Shown: positions 22,777 to 34,389 of the stretch, piece by piece | Numbering within the stretch: position 1 is the stretch's first letter | Layout of the letters: the number at the start of each line of letters is the position of its first letter | DNA from: Podocnemis expansa | Taxonomy: Eukaryota > Chordata > Testudines > Podocnemididae | Reading direction: 5' to 3' | NCBI GenBank assembly: GCA_007922195.1 | Contig: ML682059.1 | Span: 16,296,997 to 16,360,996, forward strand | DNA: 64,000 nucleotides | The notes under the pieces: model-generated | The model's database searches: none | What the model was told of the DNA's origin: nothing | What the model saw: only the letters and a program-made list of their open reading frames with translations | Program-made: the position numbers and the translations under genes

Positions 22777-25700
22777 GAATAATACCACTTAGTTTCTCAA
22801 GGCTGTTGTGAAGGTGCGTTCATTAATGCTTGAGAAGGAATCGTAAACTTTGATGAGAACACCACACAAATGCACCATAATAATAATAAATGAGCAGAAA
22901 TAAATTACTAATTTTGTACGTAGTGAAAGGTTTGAATGCTCTGAGTAAATAACACACAGGCTAACACTGAATGATGAGTATCGAAGGATATATTGAACAA
23001 TAACCCATTTACTGAGATATATCTGGACCACCTTCTCAGAGCCTTTCCACAAAAATATGTCAATCTGAGGGTAACACTCAGCATGGAAAATCTCAGCCAA
23101 AATGGCTAGATAGTTTGGCAGATTTGTAAGCAACTTAAAATGAGCCATATTACGGAATTTGCTGGACACCCTCAACTAGCTGCGCTGGCTAAAATTTAAA
23201 AATAGAAATGAGGGTTAGGGAAAATGCAAAGGAATTTCAGGAGCTGTTATTTTGTTTATATTCAAACTTACTTGTATAAATCAGAAGTAACACCTCTGAA
23301 GTCATGGAGTTGCACTGGTGTGAGATCAAAATCAAGCCTTATAATAAACTAATTTCTTATTTGCTGGATTCAGCCTTAACTATGGGGCATTGTATTGGTA
23401 TATACCCAATATACGTTCATGTGTACAAATGTCTTGTGATATATTTTCTACAAAAATTACCAGTTTATATTATTTGCAAATCTTAAATAATATAAAACAA
23501 TGTATTAACTGTTGTGTGTTAAGCCACATAGTGTCTTTTGCATATGTATTTGATGTTTTATCTGATGAAGAAAGCCTGTTTGTGCCTAATACTGTTCCCT
23601 GGAGAAATTGTTCAAGAACTGTTCATCCTTGTGAAAAGATTATTTCAATATCAGTGAGACTTATCTGCTATGTAAGTGCCAGATGAGTTAGAAAGCTCCT
23701 TGAGGGCATTTTATCAGGTGCTCTTACTCAAAAGCAATGGTCTCTAGGAGAGTGGAAAGTAGGAATATAGTAGCCTGGACTTCCCAGTTTAAATCAAGGT
23801 GTCTTGGGAACTTTGCTTGAATATTTTTAATGTAATACAAAATGTATCCATGCCTCCTTACCCTCCTCCATCCCTGACATGCTACCGGTACAAGAGCTAA
23901 AACATATATTACCTCTATTTTAGTTTAGTTAATTCTGTTTCTCTTATATATGGGAAATAAACTTGTATGTTTTAAAGAACTGATTTTCACTCACTTCAAC
24001 ATTTATTCTTCTTTACAAATTTCTTCATACCCTACTCTGCCACTGATATATATGGGATACTAGTTCTCATGTATTACAGTAGGAAATGCACACTTTAACT
24101 AATAGATGAATTTGGCCCTTTAGGTTTGCATCCTTCAGGAATAATTTTAGGAATATTGGCAGAATTAAGATGTGAAAAGGTTTCATGCCCAGTGTGTTAT
24201 GACTGTAGAATATTATGGGGTAAGTTGGATACACATTACGTAAAAGACAGGAACTAGATATTTTTAATCCTTATGAAAACCTGTGTGTGTGGGGGGGGTG
24301 TGGGTGTGGGTGTGGGTGTTAGTCAAATTGAAAACAAAATGTAGAAGAATCAAAGACATAAACAGTGGACAAAGGATAAGAGGCATCAGAGGATAATATT
24401 TAAAATCAAATTTAAAATTTATGATTTTTTTAGACATCCATTAGGATTTGATTCTGTTCCGCCTGATGCAAGTGGAGGAACATTGAACCTTAGTTTCTTC
24501 AACTGTAAAATGAGATTTTAATTTTTACTTGCCTCTCTGGTGGTATGTTTAATTTTTCTGTATTTGAAATAACTTGAGATTCTTGGGTAGAAGGAACTAT
24601 AGTCCCCATTCTACTGCCCCTTCCCAGTTTTAAGGAGTAACCACACTGCTATGTAAGTAGTACCAATGGTCTTCACGAAACTACTTGTGAAATAACACTA
24701 ACAGTGAAAAATTATTATTAATATTATTTATTACAAATAGGAACATATTTTTGACAAGTTAAGCTCACTGAAAAATCTTTCCAAAAAAAAATCTGTTTGT
24801 TTGAGGAAGCGGGACCTTTCAGCAAGAAAATGGAACGGCAGAGGGAAAGAGAAAGAAGAGTTTTAAAAACCTGCCCACCAATGTTTTCCAAAATGTATTT
24901 AGATGTTTTATAATAAGCAAAATAAACAATTACAGGATTGCTTTTTGGTATATTATCCAAGAAAACAAAAGGGTGTGTGTATGCTCTAAAGAAAAGTGAT
25001 ATAACTAAGTCTGTCATAATTCAGACTTTTTGTTATTTTGATATAAATCCATGTGTGAACACTTGTATTTCACACCAAGAATGTCCTATTTCAATACAAT
25101 TTAAGTTGATTTCTTACCATTTTAAGTTACAGATGTTTCTTATTCTGAAATTAGAGTTCATATGTAGACTTGAAGTGAAATAATACAGGTGTAAATTAAA
25201 AGCGGTTTCATTATCTTGATTCTTGTTTGTGTATTATAAGCTGAGGCAAACCAGAAAAAAACAAACAAGTTTATTATGTAGTTTAAAATATAATAAAGTT
25301 CAGATGAAAGTGAAAAAGAGGAAGGAAAAAAAAACCTGAGGTAGAAGAAGCTGTCTTAACAGCTGCTATATATAAGTGTATATATCATTTGTATTCCTGA
25401 TGTTGGTTTCTTAATATTTCGGCTGCCTATAGGGCAATTTAGAAAGTATGGAAGATTATTCTTAGCTTTATTCAGATTGCTGTGTGGAAGCTAATAGAAG
25501 TCTATGCATTATGAATAGTTTAATCAATTCACTGGGAGTTTAGTCCATATCCTATTTTTATGCAAATTTGGGTTTTATTTAAGGTAGGAGTGAGTCGATC
25601 ATTGCTTACTCGTATAGATCCAAATGTGTATGGATCACACTACATCTTCCTCTGCACTAGGAAATAGTTATAGTCCAGTTCTCTTCAAAATTACCTGACA

Positions 25701-26352
25701 CTTTACCACTGAGTTCAGTGGGAATAGGATTAGTCCCAATACAAACCCTGAGCAAAATTTTCAAACTTGGGTGCCAAAGTTGGAGACTTAAATCCATAAT
25801 TGGTCATTTAAATAAATGGTTGGTTGGATTTTTAAAGATGCCTTTTGCCTGTGGGGACCCTGCTGTGTGCTCCTCCTGGTGTGCCTGGCCTGCTCTGATG
25901 AAGCATGTCAGAAGGCATCTTTACACTTTGTTGTGCTATCTGGTTCCATCATATTTACTTTATCCTACTTCTGAATTCTGATTTGGCTAATGCTTGTAGC
26001 ATAGGAATATCTTCTCATGACACCCTGGTTTGTAATTACTTTAGGCACCAGCGATAAATAGTAATTATCCTATTTATAGGGTAGACAGAACACAGAGTTT
26101 CCAAATCCCATTTCAGTGAGGGAAGAGTATCTTCAGATACAGATGGGCTGATCTAATGGGGTGGGGGGGCTTTAAATTAAGTTCAACAGGGGCAGGAGAC
26201 ATGAGATCAAGTGAAGTGTTGAAACTGGGGGGAGGGCAGGAATGCAGGAAATTATATTATGGGCCAGAGTGAATATGGAAGGGAAATCTAATAAGCATTC
26301 TAGATATCTACACTAATACAGGAAGCATGGAGAGTAAACAGGAAGAACTAGA
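22777..26352. other. Unassigned AT-rich sequence, about 3.6 kb
   Basis: No gene recognised. The 128-codon minus-strand frame at 22,789-23,175 is hydrophobic and AT-driven, without a known domain. A G/T-rich simple repeat lies at 24,282-24,319. This is the longest stretch without an identifiable transposon. Confidence 0.45.
24282..24319. repeat. (GT)n/(GGGTGT)n simple repeat
   Basis: GTGTGTGTG, eight Gs, then GGGTGT units. G-runs of this kind could form a G-quadruplex, which is only a possibility. Confidence 0.9.
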
Positions 26353-26429
26353 CAGAGGTATCAAACTCACTCAATGTGGAGGGCAGGGCACCTGACATTG
26401 GCCATGTGTCTGCACGGGCTCCTCTGATG

Positions 26430-27000
26430 GAACTTTTCAGTAGTCACTCTGGGGGTTCCCTGTGCTCACAGCCAATCAGAACTCTGCTACAGTGGAGTCT
26501 TCTTCTATCCAGCTCCTGAATTCAGCCTCAGAAGGTTCAACGCCAGCTCCGCCTGGACTTCCTTGTGAGGTCCTCCCTCCAGGAAGGTCCCAGGAAGTGC
26601 CAGTCAGCAGTGACTCGCAGCCAGTGTGGACATTAGAAGGTTTATTAGCAATCAAGTTCACACAGCAGTCAGGGTGTGTCAGATTAACCAGTGGGTACAG
26701 TAGTAAACCCCCAGGATGAGGACGTTCATGCCCTGGGGCTTCTTCCCCTTAGAATTTGTTCCCATCTCCTTTCTCCTCTCCTAGCCCTTTGTTCTCCTTA
26801 CCGGGCCCCTCAGTCTAAACCAGCCACAACCTATGTGACCGGCAGGGGGGTCCAGGTAAGGTCTGCCTAAAAGTCCCTCCGCCTTATAATAATCACACAC
26901 CCAGGTCCCATCACCAGAATACAGGAACAGAAAAGAATAGAAATTGGGGTATCACGCATGACATCCTAAACTAGCTCAAGAAAGCTTTCCCACTTCATCA
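26430..27000. mobile_element. LTR-like sequence (weak)
   Basis: GC-rich block with CTCGCAGCCAGTGTGGAC and GAAGGTTTATTAGC, the latter an inverted AATAAA-like signal, as in reptile LTRs lying on the minus strand. No terminal dinucleotides or TSD could be fixed. Confidence 0.3.
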
Positions 27001-27830
27001 CAGCTCCCCAACCTTTTCCCCAGCCACATGTGGGAGAAAGAAAAGGTTAAAATAGAAACAATAAGTAGAAACACCTAGATGTTGGCTTAAGGTCTCATGA
27101 AGCAATTCAACACTGGGGCTGACTGGCATGTACAGTGGGCCTGAACTGAAGGTATGGACATGAAACAAATTGTGAAGTTCAACTTTACTGGAATGGGCAA
27201 GAAACAAGCTGAAGTTGTAATTGTAAGTATGAAAAATGGAAAAGTGCTTGAAAGGTGGGAGATATTGGATCAGCCTATCACCAAAGAGCTGAGGGTCAAA
27301 CCTGATACCTTCATGGATGGAGATGTCCAGTGATGCATGGACCTGTCAAATTGATGGGTGGCATCAAGAAAGGTGTATGTGGACCAATCATGGTAAATAT
27401 GGATCCTGAAGGGCGTTGAGTCAGAAGGTCTGAGTAGTATAAGAATAAGAGCCCTGGAGCATAAACTTTGGGGGTGACAGCATATCCTGCTGTCAGTTGA
27501 ACTCTTCCATTGCTTTGAGAGCACCAATGCTGCCAACAAATCTATTGATATGGATTATTTGCCATAGTGCTATGTTGCAATAAAGCCTAGGCTGGCACCT
27601 TCGCTCGTACAGACAGCTGTGGTTGTGTTGGTTTCCTCGATCATGTTGCATCAGTTTACCTCCTGCACAGAGTACGCCTAGGCTCCAAATCACTGAGCAA
27701 ACTGAGTTCTCACTAGAGATTTGACCCAAAGGTAACCCAAAGCATTAACCAAATAACATCTCAGTTTAGGATCACCAGGCTAACTCAGTTCCTGCTTAAG
27801 ATCCAAACCAGGCCCTAGATCACTGGGCTA
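27001..27830. other. Unassigned; LTR-like R/U5 texture near 27,570-27,680
   Basis: GCAATAAAGCCTAGG at ~27,577 with a following GT-rich stretch looks like an LTR polyadenylation region; CACTGGGCTAAC...CACTAGAGATCTGA repeats (27,690-27,730 and 27,810-27,860) form a diverged ~120-base duplication. A reading of VVIVSMKNGKVLERWE near 27,215 faintly recalls the MAD2 HORMA protein, but flanking residues do not continue the match. Confidence 0.3.
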
Positions 27831-28059
27831 ACAGCGTTCCCACTAGAGATCTGAGCCAGGGGTAATCTTGAGGGAGCACATCTTTGAAGACTCACACATC
27901 CATTCACACATGGCAGCCAAAGTAATATTAGTGCTGGACACAAAACAACACTGATAAGAACACATCTTGCCTGATGTACCTGACCACACTCTCCCAGGTG
28001 TACAACACCATGTTCAGAGTGGCAGGGGCTCCTCTTTCCCCTTCCCAACCCCACAGGCA

Positions 28060-28570
28060 TGCCAACACTTTATCTTTTTCCTGCCCTGTGGGCTCTCCTA
28101 CCCCATACTGGCTCCCTGGTCCATTCCTCTGGTGTGCAGTTTCCAGAGCCCCCACTTCTGAATGTTGGCTCCCAAACCCCTTCTCTTTCCAATTCCCCTA
28201 CCATGTGGTGTCAGGCAATCAATCTCAGTCACAGGCAGGCTGGGCTCCTGCCTCCCTCTTTTCTTCCCCCCCCTACTGCCCATTCACTGTCAGTTATTCA
28301 GCATGCTGGCCTTTGGTTGGCTTGTTTGCCACATGGGTCCCCCACTTTTTCCTTTTCTTATTTGTGATTTTTGCTTTGTTCTGTCAATCAGATTTGCATA
28401 CTTACTGACTGACTGACAGTGAACAGTTGGAGTGGTGGGTGGTGCGGTGGCTGTCCAGAGCACAGCCCAGCCTGCTGTGACTGAGACTCTCTGATTGGTT
28501 TGACTGGAGCACTTATTTTGTTCTCCCTCTGTCTGTAACTTGGATCATGTGAGTGAGTCAGTGTATGTGT
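28060..28570 (-). mobile_element. Segment homologous to the 30.7-kb hAT element (inverted)
   Basis: CACTTTTTCCTTTTCTTATT at ~28,345 is the inverse of AATAAGAAAAGGAAAAAGTG in the element at 30,731-31,345, and CCTGCTGTGACTGAGA at ~28,470 is the inverse of TCTCAGTCACAGCAG there. The two stretches share order over about 250 bases in opposite orientation, so this is a relative or broken copy of the same family. Its ends are not recognisable. Confidence 0.6.
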
Positions 28571-29161
28571 GCTGCACACACCTGGTCCTGTTGTCCTCTA
28601 CTGGCAGTTGTGTTTGCTCTTTACAGCTGCTGCAGATAGCTCTCAGGAACAGCCCAGGCAGCAGCTCCACAGACTGGATCAGTACCATCAGTGGGCTGGA
28701 ACTGGTCCATGGACCATGATTGACACCCCTGGTCTAGTAAATGAATGCAACTACAACATAGTTACAGAACTTGGTGGAGTTATTCACATAAGTGAAATAT
28801 TGGTATAGAAGAGTACAAAATTGTTGAGGAAAGACAGTCGGTGAAAAAAAGAAGGTGTTGCATTGTATCTCAAAAGACATTTTTTTCACTGTTATTCAAA
28901 GCAAAGAAGGAGGCAGACCTGTTGAAAGTCTGGGTAGGGATAAAAACCAAGTCTGATGTCATGATATGGGTCTACCATAAACCAACACAAAGAAGAGATG
29001 GATAAAATTCTTATACACAGTTTACAAAATCATCCAAAACCAGGGCTTGGTGGTGATAAGGGACTTCAACTATACAGAAATCTGTTGGGAAAATACTGTG
29101 GCATAGCACAGGTTATCCTATAAGTTCTTCAAATGCACTAAAAACCACTTTTTTATTATAG

Positions 29162-29392
29162 ATGATGGAGAAGGTGACTAGGGGAGAGAATATTCAAGAT
29201 TTGAGTCTAACAAAAAGGGTAGAACTAATTGAGACTCTGAAAGTGACAGGCAGCTTGGATGAAAGGGATTATGAAATTATTTATTTTATGATTCCAAGAA
29301 ATTATAGGATGGAAAAAAGAGGAGTAAAGACAGTGAACTTCAAGAAGGCAGATTTTAGTAAAGTCAGAGAATTGGTAGGTAAGATCATATGA
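29162..29392 (+). pseudogene. CR1 ORF2 endonuclease C-terminal fragment
   Basis: Frame of 76 codons: VTGSLDERDYEIIYFMI holds the place of the catalytic SDHE/IEF motif (here RDYE, so the catalytic His is lost), followed by [21 protein letters not shown], a conserved CR1 block. Stops on both sides. Confidence 0.75.
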
Positions 29393-29447
29393 GAAGCAAA
29401 TGTAAAAGTAAAAAGGAGCATCTGATAAAGAGAGAGTTATGAAGAGG

Positions 29448-29520
29448 GAGTTTCTCCCATGAAAGCTCGTGCAATAAATAAATTTGTTAGTCTTTAAAAG
29501 TTCCACAGGACTCCTTGTAC
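29448..29520. repeat. Foldback dispersed repeat, half copy
   Basis: TCTCCCATGAAAGCTCGTGCAATAAATAAATTTGTTAGTC and TTTAAAAGTTCCACAGGACTCCTTGTA match the right arm of the copy at 19,258. It interrupts the CR1 endonuclease region. Confidence 0.75.
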
Positions 29521-29919
29521 ATTCCTGGAGAGGTGTTGTTATGGGCATGAGAGCAAACCAAACCAATATGTAGAAAAGCTAAAAAGAATAGTAAGAAGGC
29601 ATTCTGGATTAACCAGAACTTTGATGACTTGAAACTTAAAAAAAAAAAAAAGTCAATGTAGATACTAGATTGAATGACATGAATGAATGATGGACATGCC
29701 ATTGAAGTATGCGCAGGTTAGACAAACCCCTGTCAGGGATGGCTTAAGAGGGAAGTTGGTTCCGGCATGAGTGCAAGAGGACTGGACTCTTGTGGTTCCT
29801 TCCAGTTTCTATGAGTCTATAGTCCATTACTTCTTTTTTGTGTGGGCTTTTTAGGAAACTATTGCTCATGAGCCTGTCTGTGGCTTTCGTCACCATATTA
29901 ACTAAGTGTCTTAGTTAAG

Positions 29920-30160
29920 AACTAAATCAATCAGTCTGACTTGTCAGAGGTAAGTTTCTTTATTCTACAGTATAACCTTTTAAGGAAATTTGAGGCAAAT
30001 TAGACAGAATTTGAGAGATTTCTGTATTCAGACGTTAGATCACTCTTTGCACATTTCTCTAACTGTTTTGGCCAGTGGAGTGGGGCGGGTGACTTGTCAT
30101 ATATTCAATAGGTTTCTCAATAAATTCCATAGATGTTGATTGGAATGAATAGACAAGGTT
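29920..30160 (+). repeat. Unclassified dispersed repeat, copy 1
   Basis: This stretch aligns by eye with 45,797-46,055 in the same orientation: AGAACTAAATCAATC, GAGGCAAAT, GAGAGATTTCTG, TTAGATCA/TTAAATCA, TTCTCTAACT, AATAGGTTTCTCAATAAATTCCATA-AATGTTGATT (the second copy varies). It has no coding sequence that I recognise and no inverted ends. Family unknown. Confidence 0.65.
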
Positions 30161-30620
30161 TTAAAAATCGGTGGCTCAGAAAAGTATGTAGGAGTCATGA
30201 TGCAAAAAACAACCAAACATGAGCTCTTTATATAATTTGGTCATGAAAAAAAGAAAATGTAAGCTTTCAATCTATAAGCAGAGGAATGCTGAATAGAAGT
30301 TATAAGGTGATATTACCATTGCACACAGTGTTAGTGAAATCATTACTGGAATTCAGCATCCTGATCTAGCTTTCATACTTTAAAAAGGGTACTGACAAAC
30401 TGAAAAAAGGTTCAGAAAAGAGCTATTAAAATGATTTAAAGTCTGGAAAACCTGCCTTACTGTAAGAAACTAAAGAGGAACTATTTATTTAATTTGTTCT
30501 GGACATATTCAAGAGTTGATGAACATGCTTTATAAGTACATACATGAGAGAAGAATTTGAAGAAGAGAGAGATCCTTAATTTAAGAGACAAAAGTACAAG
30601 ATCAGATGCAAGTCTCCAGT
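30160..30620 (+). mobile_element. CR1 LINE fragment (post-RT region)
   Basis: The DNA follows the CR1 sequence for the ..EKD.GVM.. region (30,170-30,215), the LEF/YWSPYFKKxxxKLxKVQKRAIKMI region (30,345-30,425) and GLENLPY..RLKxLxLF (30,430-30,500). Stops interrupt all frames. Its 3' end is lost. Confidence 0.7.
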
Positions 30621-30730
30621 AGGCAGAGGATATCACAAAAGAGGGAGGACAGAGAAACACAGCCCAGGCATGAAGAGAGAGACAGAGAAAGAGAAAAATG
30701 GTTTTAGTTGCTAGAGCCATGGGCTATCTT

Positions 30731-31345
30731 TAGAGCCCTGCAGATCTGTGGATATCCACACCTGCAGATGTGGTTGCGGATAATTGCAAACCCATTGCTA
30801 TGGATTCATCCATGGATACAGATTTTATTTTTATCTGCCCAGGGTGCAATCATTGCCGTAGCTGCTGCTATGATCTGGGTCAGCAGCACACAGGAGAACA
30901 AGGAAGCACTCCAGACAATCTTAGCTCAGCTCTGATTGTGATCTGCCAGCCTATCAGAATCTCAGTCACAGCAGACTGGGGCTTGGAGAGTCACTGTTCA
31001 CTGTCAGTCAGAATGTTGGCATATGATTGGCTGATTCCTTATGACTTCCCTGCTCATTTCTCCATTTTCCATTTGCAGTTTGCATTCCATGCTGGCAATC
31101 TGAGATTTCACTGGTGGCCAAGGAATCTTGCACAGCATGCGAACCATGAATAAGAAAAGGAAAAAGTGGACAGGACCTATGTGGGAGATGAGTCAGTCAA
31201 AGGCTAAAATGCTGACGGTGAGCCCAACCTCAGCTGCAGATGTGGTTATGGATCTAGGTAAAACATGGCATGTGGATCATGGACTGGATAGATACTGTCA
31301 CTGAGTAGATACGGATCCAAATTTTTGTATCAGTGCAGGGCTCTA
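30731..31345. mobile_element. hAT element, 615 bp, TAGAGCCCTGCA ends
   Basis: Perfect 12-bp inverted ends TAGAGCCCTGCA / TGCAGGGCTCTA. Flanks GCTATCTT (30,723-30,730) and GCAATCTT (31,346-31,353) match at 7 of 8, a hAT-type TSD. Sub-terminal GATATCC and GGATAC motifs are present. The 127-codon frame inside (30,770-31,153) has no transposase features. A related inverted segment sits at 28,060-28,570. Confidence 0.88.
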
Positions 31346-31734
31346 GCAATCTTAGCAGGTGAGCTGGCTTAAATGCCACAAGAACAGTCACAGCTGAGGA
31401 TTCCAAGCAGAGGGAGGCACATATTTCTGGCCTAGCTGCCAGATGGACCAGGTCAGCCACTTAGGCACCAAAACCCCTCTCCTCTCTCCATCCATCTCCT
31501 CACAATTTCAATCCTGACTATATAAGCAGCTCCTTGCTCCACATGCTGGATTTTGAGAATCCTCTTCTTAAGTGCTTAACTCTCTGCATGTATTGTATGT
31601 GCAGCCTGGATGCCTAAATAGATTCTAAGAATTCTACTAAGCAGCAGGCCACTTTCACGTTAGATGTGTAAATGCTGCATTCAGCAACACCCAAATACTT
31701 CTGAGTATCAGAACCTATATCCCCACAGTCAGCA

Positions 31735-32718
31735 ATGCTATCTGAGCATTGCAAGAAAGAACACCAAAATAAAGACAGGGGATTTCAGGTAGGCAGACTT
31801 TAGCTCACTCAGAGAGCTGATAGGTAGGATCCCATAGGAGGCATGTATAAAAAGAAAAACAACTGAAAACAGTTGGCAGTTTTTCAAAGAATCAGTATTA
31901 AGGGCAGAAGAACATATTATTCCAATGCACAGGAAAGATAGAAAGTATGGCAAGAGACCACCCTGGCTTAACCAGGACATTCTTAGTCATCTAAAAATGA
32001 AGAAAGAGTCCTACAAAAAATAGAAACTTGGAAAAAACCCCACAAAGAATGACACAAATAATGCAGTTATGCAGGAGAAGAATCAGAAGGCCAAGGCACA
32101 AACTGAGGCCAAACTAGCTGAAGGCATAAAGTGCAACAAAAGAACCAATTTTCTAAATACATTAGAAACAAGAGAAAGGCGAAGGACAGCAAAGGTCCAT
32201 TACTCGACAAAGAGGAAAAAACTGTAACAGAAAATATGGAAATGGCAGAGGAACTAAATGATTTTTTTGGTTTCAGTCTTCACCAAGATGGTTGGTGGTG
32301 ACTGGATGCCTGACATAGGGGAGGGCAGTAAAAATGGATAGGATCAGAAGCAAAAATAGGGAAAAACAAGTTATATGTCATCAAGTCGCCAGGGCCTGAT
32401 AATATGCACCCTAGAATACTGAAGGAGGTGACTCAGGAGATATCTGAGCCATTGGTTATTATCTTGAAAAATCATGGAAGACTGGAGAGGTCCCAGAGGA
32501 CAGGAAAAGAAAAAAAATTATAGTAAGGGCAACCCAGGGAATTATAGACCAGTCACTTTAACCTCTGCACCAGGAAAAATAATGGAGCAAGTAATTAAGG
32601 GATCCTTTAGCAAGCATCAAGAAGAGAATTAGATGCTAAGTGATAGTCAGCATGGATTTGTCAAGAACAAATTGTGTCAAACCAACCTGACAGCTTTCTA
32701 TGATGGGGTAACAAGCCT
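31735..32718 (+). mobile_element. CR1 LINE, endonuclease end to early RT
   Basis: The order follows CR1 ORF2 through the FRKADF..LRELIGRIP block (31,780-31,840), the [12 protein letters not shown] linker (31,940-31,985), and the EVT..SPGPDNMHPRILKEV block (32,370-32,430) into NPGNYRPVTLTSAPGKIMEQVIKGS and SQHGFVKNKLCQTNL (32,520-32,690). It stops abruptly at about 32,718 with no 3' part. Several stops and frame changes; inactive. Confidence 0.82.
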
Positions 32719-34389
32719 TGTGCATCAACCTAATTGTATCAATCATGACTCTGTGCCACTCATTCAGGTAGTGTTACTAAATTAGCACATAAAGACACTT
32801 TTGTCAATGGGAGCCAAATTTAAGTGAAGCTGCAACATAAGGCAGCTTATGCTGATCTAACCCCATAGTGCAGACCAGGTCTGAGTTACTTTATACCTAG
32901 CCACAGTGCAGAGAGCACATCTCCTAATAAATCTAGTAGTGGATATGTGAAAAGAGATCAGTTTCTTATTTCCTCACTGAATCTAAATTAGTCTCACAGC
33001 TGGAGAGAAATCAGTGGGTGATAATGACCTAACAACCTCTAGCACTAAAAAATATGACCTCGAGTTCATTGATGAGAATATATAATGAAGAGTTCTCATC
33101 TCATGAAAAGTGCTAATGCTATGGGAGGTCTGGGCCACCTTGAGCAGTAAATCTTTTAAAATTTTAAAGAATCAGTATGTGATGGGTCACATAACAGGAT
33201 TTTTAGGGGACTTTATAACACACTTTACATTATCTCAAAAGGAAATCTCAAAAAGGAAAGAAGTTATTTCAAATTTTAATGTTTATGCTGCACATTACAA
33301 TAAAATTGGAACCAACATTTTAATATCTATTTTATTGTATCATATATTCCAAATCTATTTCACTTATTCATACCTAATTCCCCTTACCCTACCTTTTTGG
33401 GAAAGAACATTAAACTTATTCTTGTTGAAGTCAATGGGAAACTCCAGTTGACGTCAATATGAAATGGAATAGAGCTCTGTATCTGTGCATTAGACATATG
33501 CGTATAAAAATTTTCACAAACCATTTTTAAGTCATTCCCTGGCAAAATGCAGCTTGATACTGGATTTAAGAAAGATATGGCTCAGTCAGCATCTAGTGGC
33601 AAGGAGGAACAGTGACATTTTCCAACTGAAAACAATAATTATTCTAACTATTTAGATGTAGTGACTTAATTAAAAGCCACTGAAGTTTAAAATCATCCCT
33701 GCAGAATGCAATCATAGCTCCACTCAAACAGGCCAAACACTAAGAGAGAAGATGAAAATAAATGGACCACTTTACCTTGAATGGTCAGTTAGATTATGGG
33801 CTACCTGCTTATGGAAAAGTATCTGTTCAACCTTGTATTTAGCCAGAAGTGAAGAAGGGGCTCTGTGTAGCTCAAAAGCCTGTCTCAGTCACCAACAGAA
33901 GTTGGTCAAATAGAGGATATTATCTTACTCACCTTGTCCCCCGACATTTAAGAAGAAATTCTCAGATATATATTATTTTTGTTGGTAAAAGATATAGCTT
34001 GACTTTATGTAGCAGTGACACAAGAACTGTACTAAGCAGAGAAACTGTAATAAAGTCACGGTGAAAAGCATACTAAAGAGAAGATGTATACAAGCATCTG
34101 CAAAGGGTTAGGATGTCACTAATGACTTCTATAGTCTCCCAGTCCTACACAGCTCCCCTTCAGTCCTGCTAGGGAAAGTTAAAGAAGACTTAAATAAAAC
34201 ATATTAGGTTTATCTTCCAGATAGAAGAACCCAATAAATGATGTGTGAAGCTATTTATTGTAATGAAACCCACTGCCAATAGTGGCATTTGAATGGATTT
34301 TATACAGCTTAATAGAAATGTGTGCAGAGAAAGGCAAATGCTTCTGGTGTTGAACAGCTATTAACTCAGTTATCAGAGACCAAAATCTT
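32719..34389. other. Mostly unassigned; DNA-element fragment at ~32,830-32,890
   Basis: TTAAGTGAAGCTGCAACATAAGGCAGCTTATGCTGATCTAACCCCATAGTGCAGACCAGG resembles one end of the turtle elements ending in ..GTGTAGACCAGGCC. The rest is AT-rich and unassigned; upstream parts of the following Gypsy element could lie here but I cannot see them. Confidence 0.35.

Larger units (their letters stand above)
26353..28731. mobile_element. Possible long or composite hAT element
   Basis: The left end CAGAGGTATCAAACTCA and the right end ATGATTGACACCCCTG (inverse CAGGGGTGTCAATCAT) are of the same hAT terminal type as the element at 52,191 and 62,831. If paired they bracket 2.4 kb containing LTR-like DNA and a segment shared with the hAT element at 30,731. 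The 8-bp flanks (GAACTAGA / GTCTAGTA) do not match well, so these may instead be ends of two separate elements. Confidence 0.35.
28815..29822 (+). mobile_element. CR1 LINE, endonuclease part joined to 3' tail
   Basis: 28,815-29,440 follows CR1 ORF2 endonuclease (the EADLLKVWVGIKTKSDV segment, a GDFN-like stretch near 29,060, and the RDYEIIYFMI segment where intact copies have SDHE). After a foldback-repeat insertion (29,448-29,520) the endonuclease-RT linker continues to about 29,655. It then jumps to the CR1 3' tail (GTTAGACAAACCCCTGTCAGGGATGG... TTCTATGAGTCTATAG, 29,715-29,822). The RT is therefore missing: an internally deleted copy. Confidence 0.8.

Noticed and set aside
22789..23175. 128-codon hydrophobic minus-strand frame, perhaps a membrane protein
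   Set aside because: AT-rich chance hydrophobicity, no motif, no support from context.
24282..24319. Telomere-like G-rich repeat
   Set aside because: Units are GGGTGT and GT, not TTAGGG; a simple microsatellite.
27200..27260. MAD2-like peptide VVIVSMKNGKVLERWE
   Set aside because: Only about ten residues agree with the MAD2 HORMA region and the flanks do not continue the match; stops follow. Considered as a processed pseudogene and dropped.
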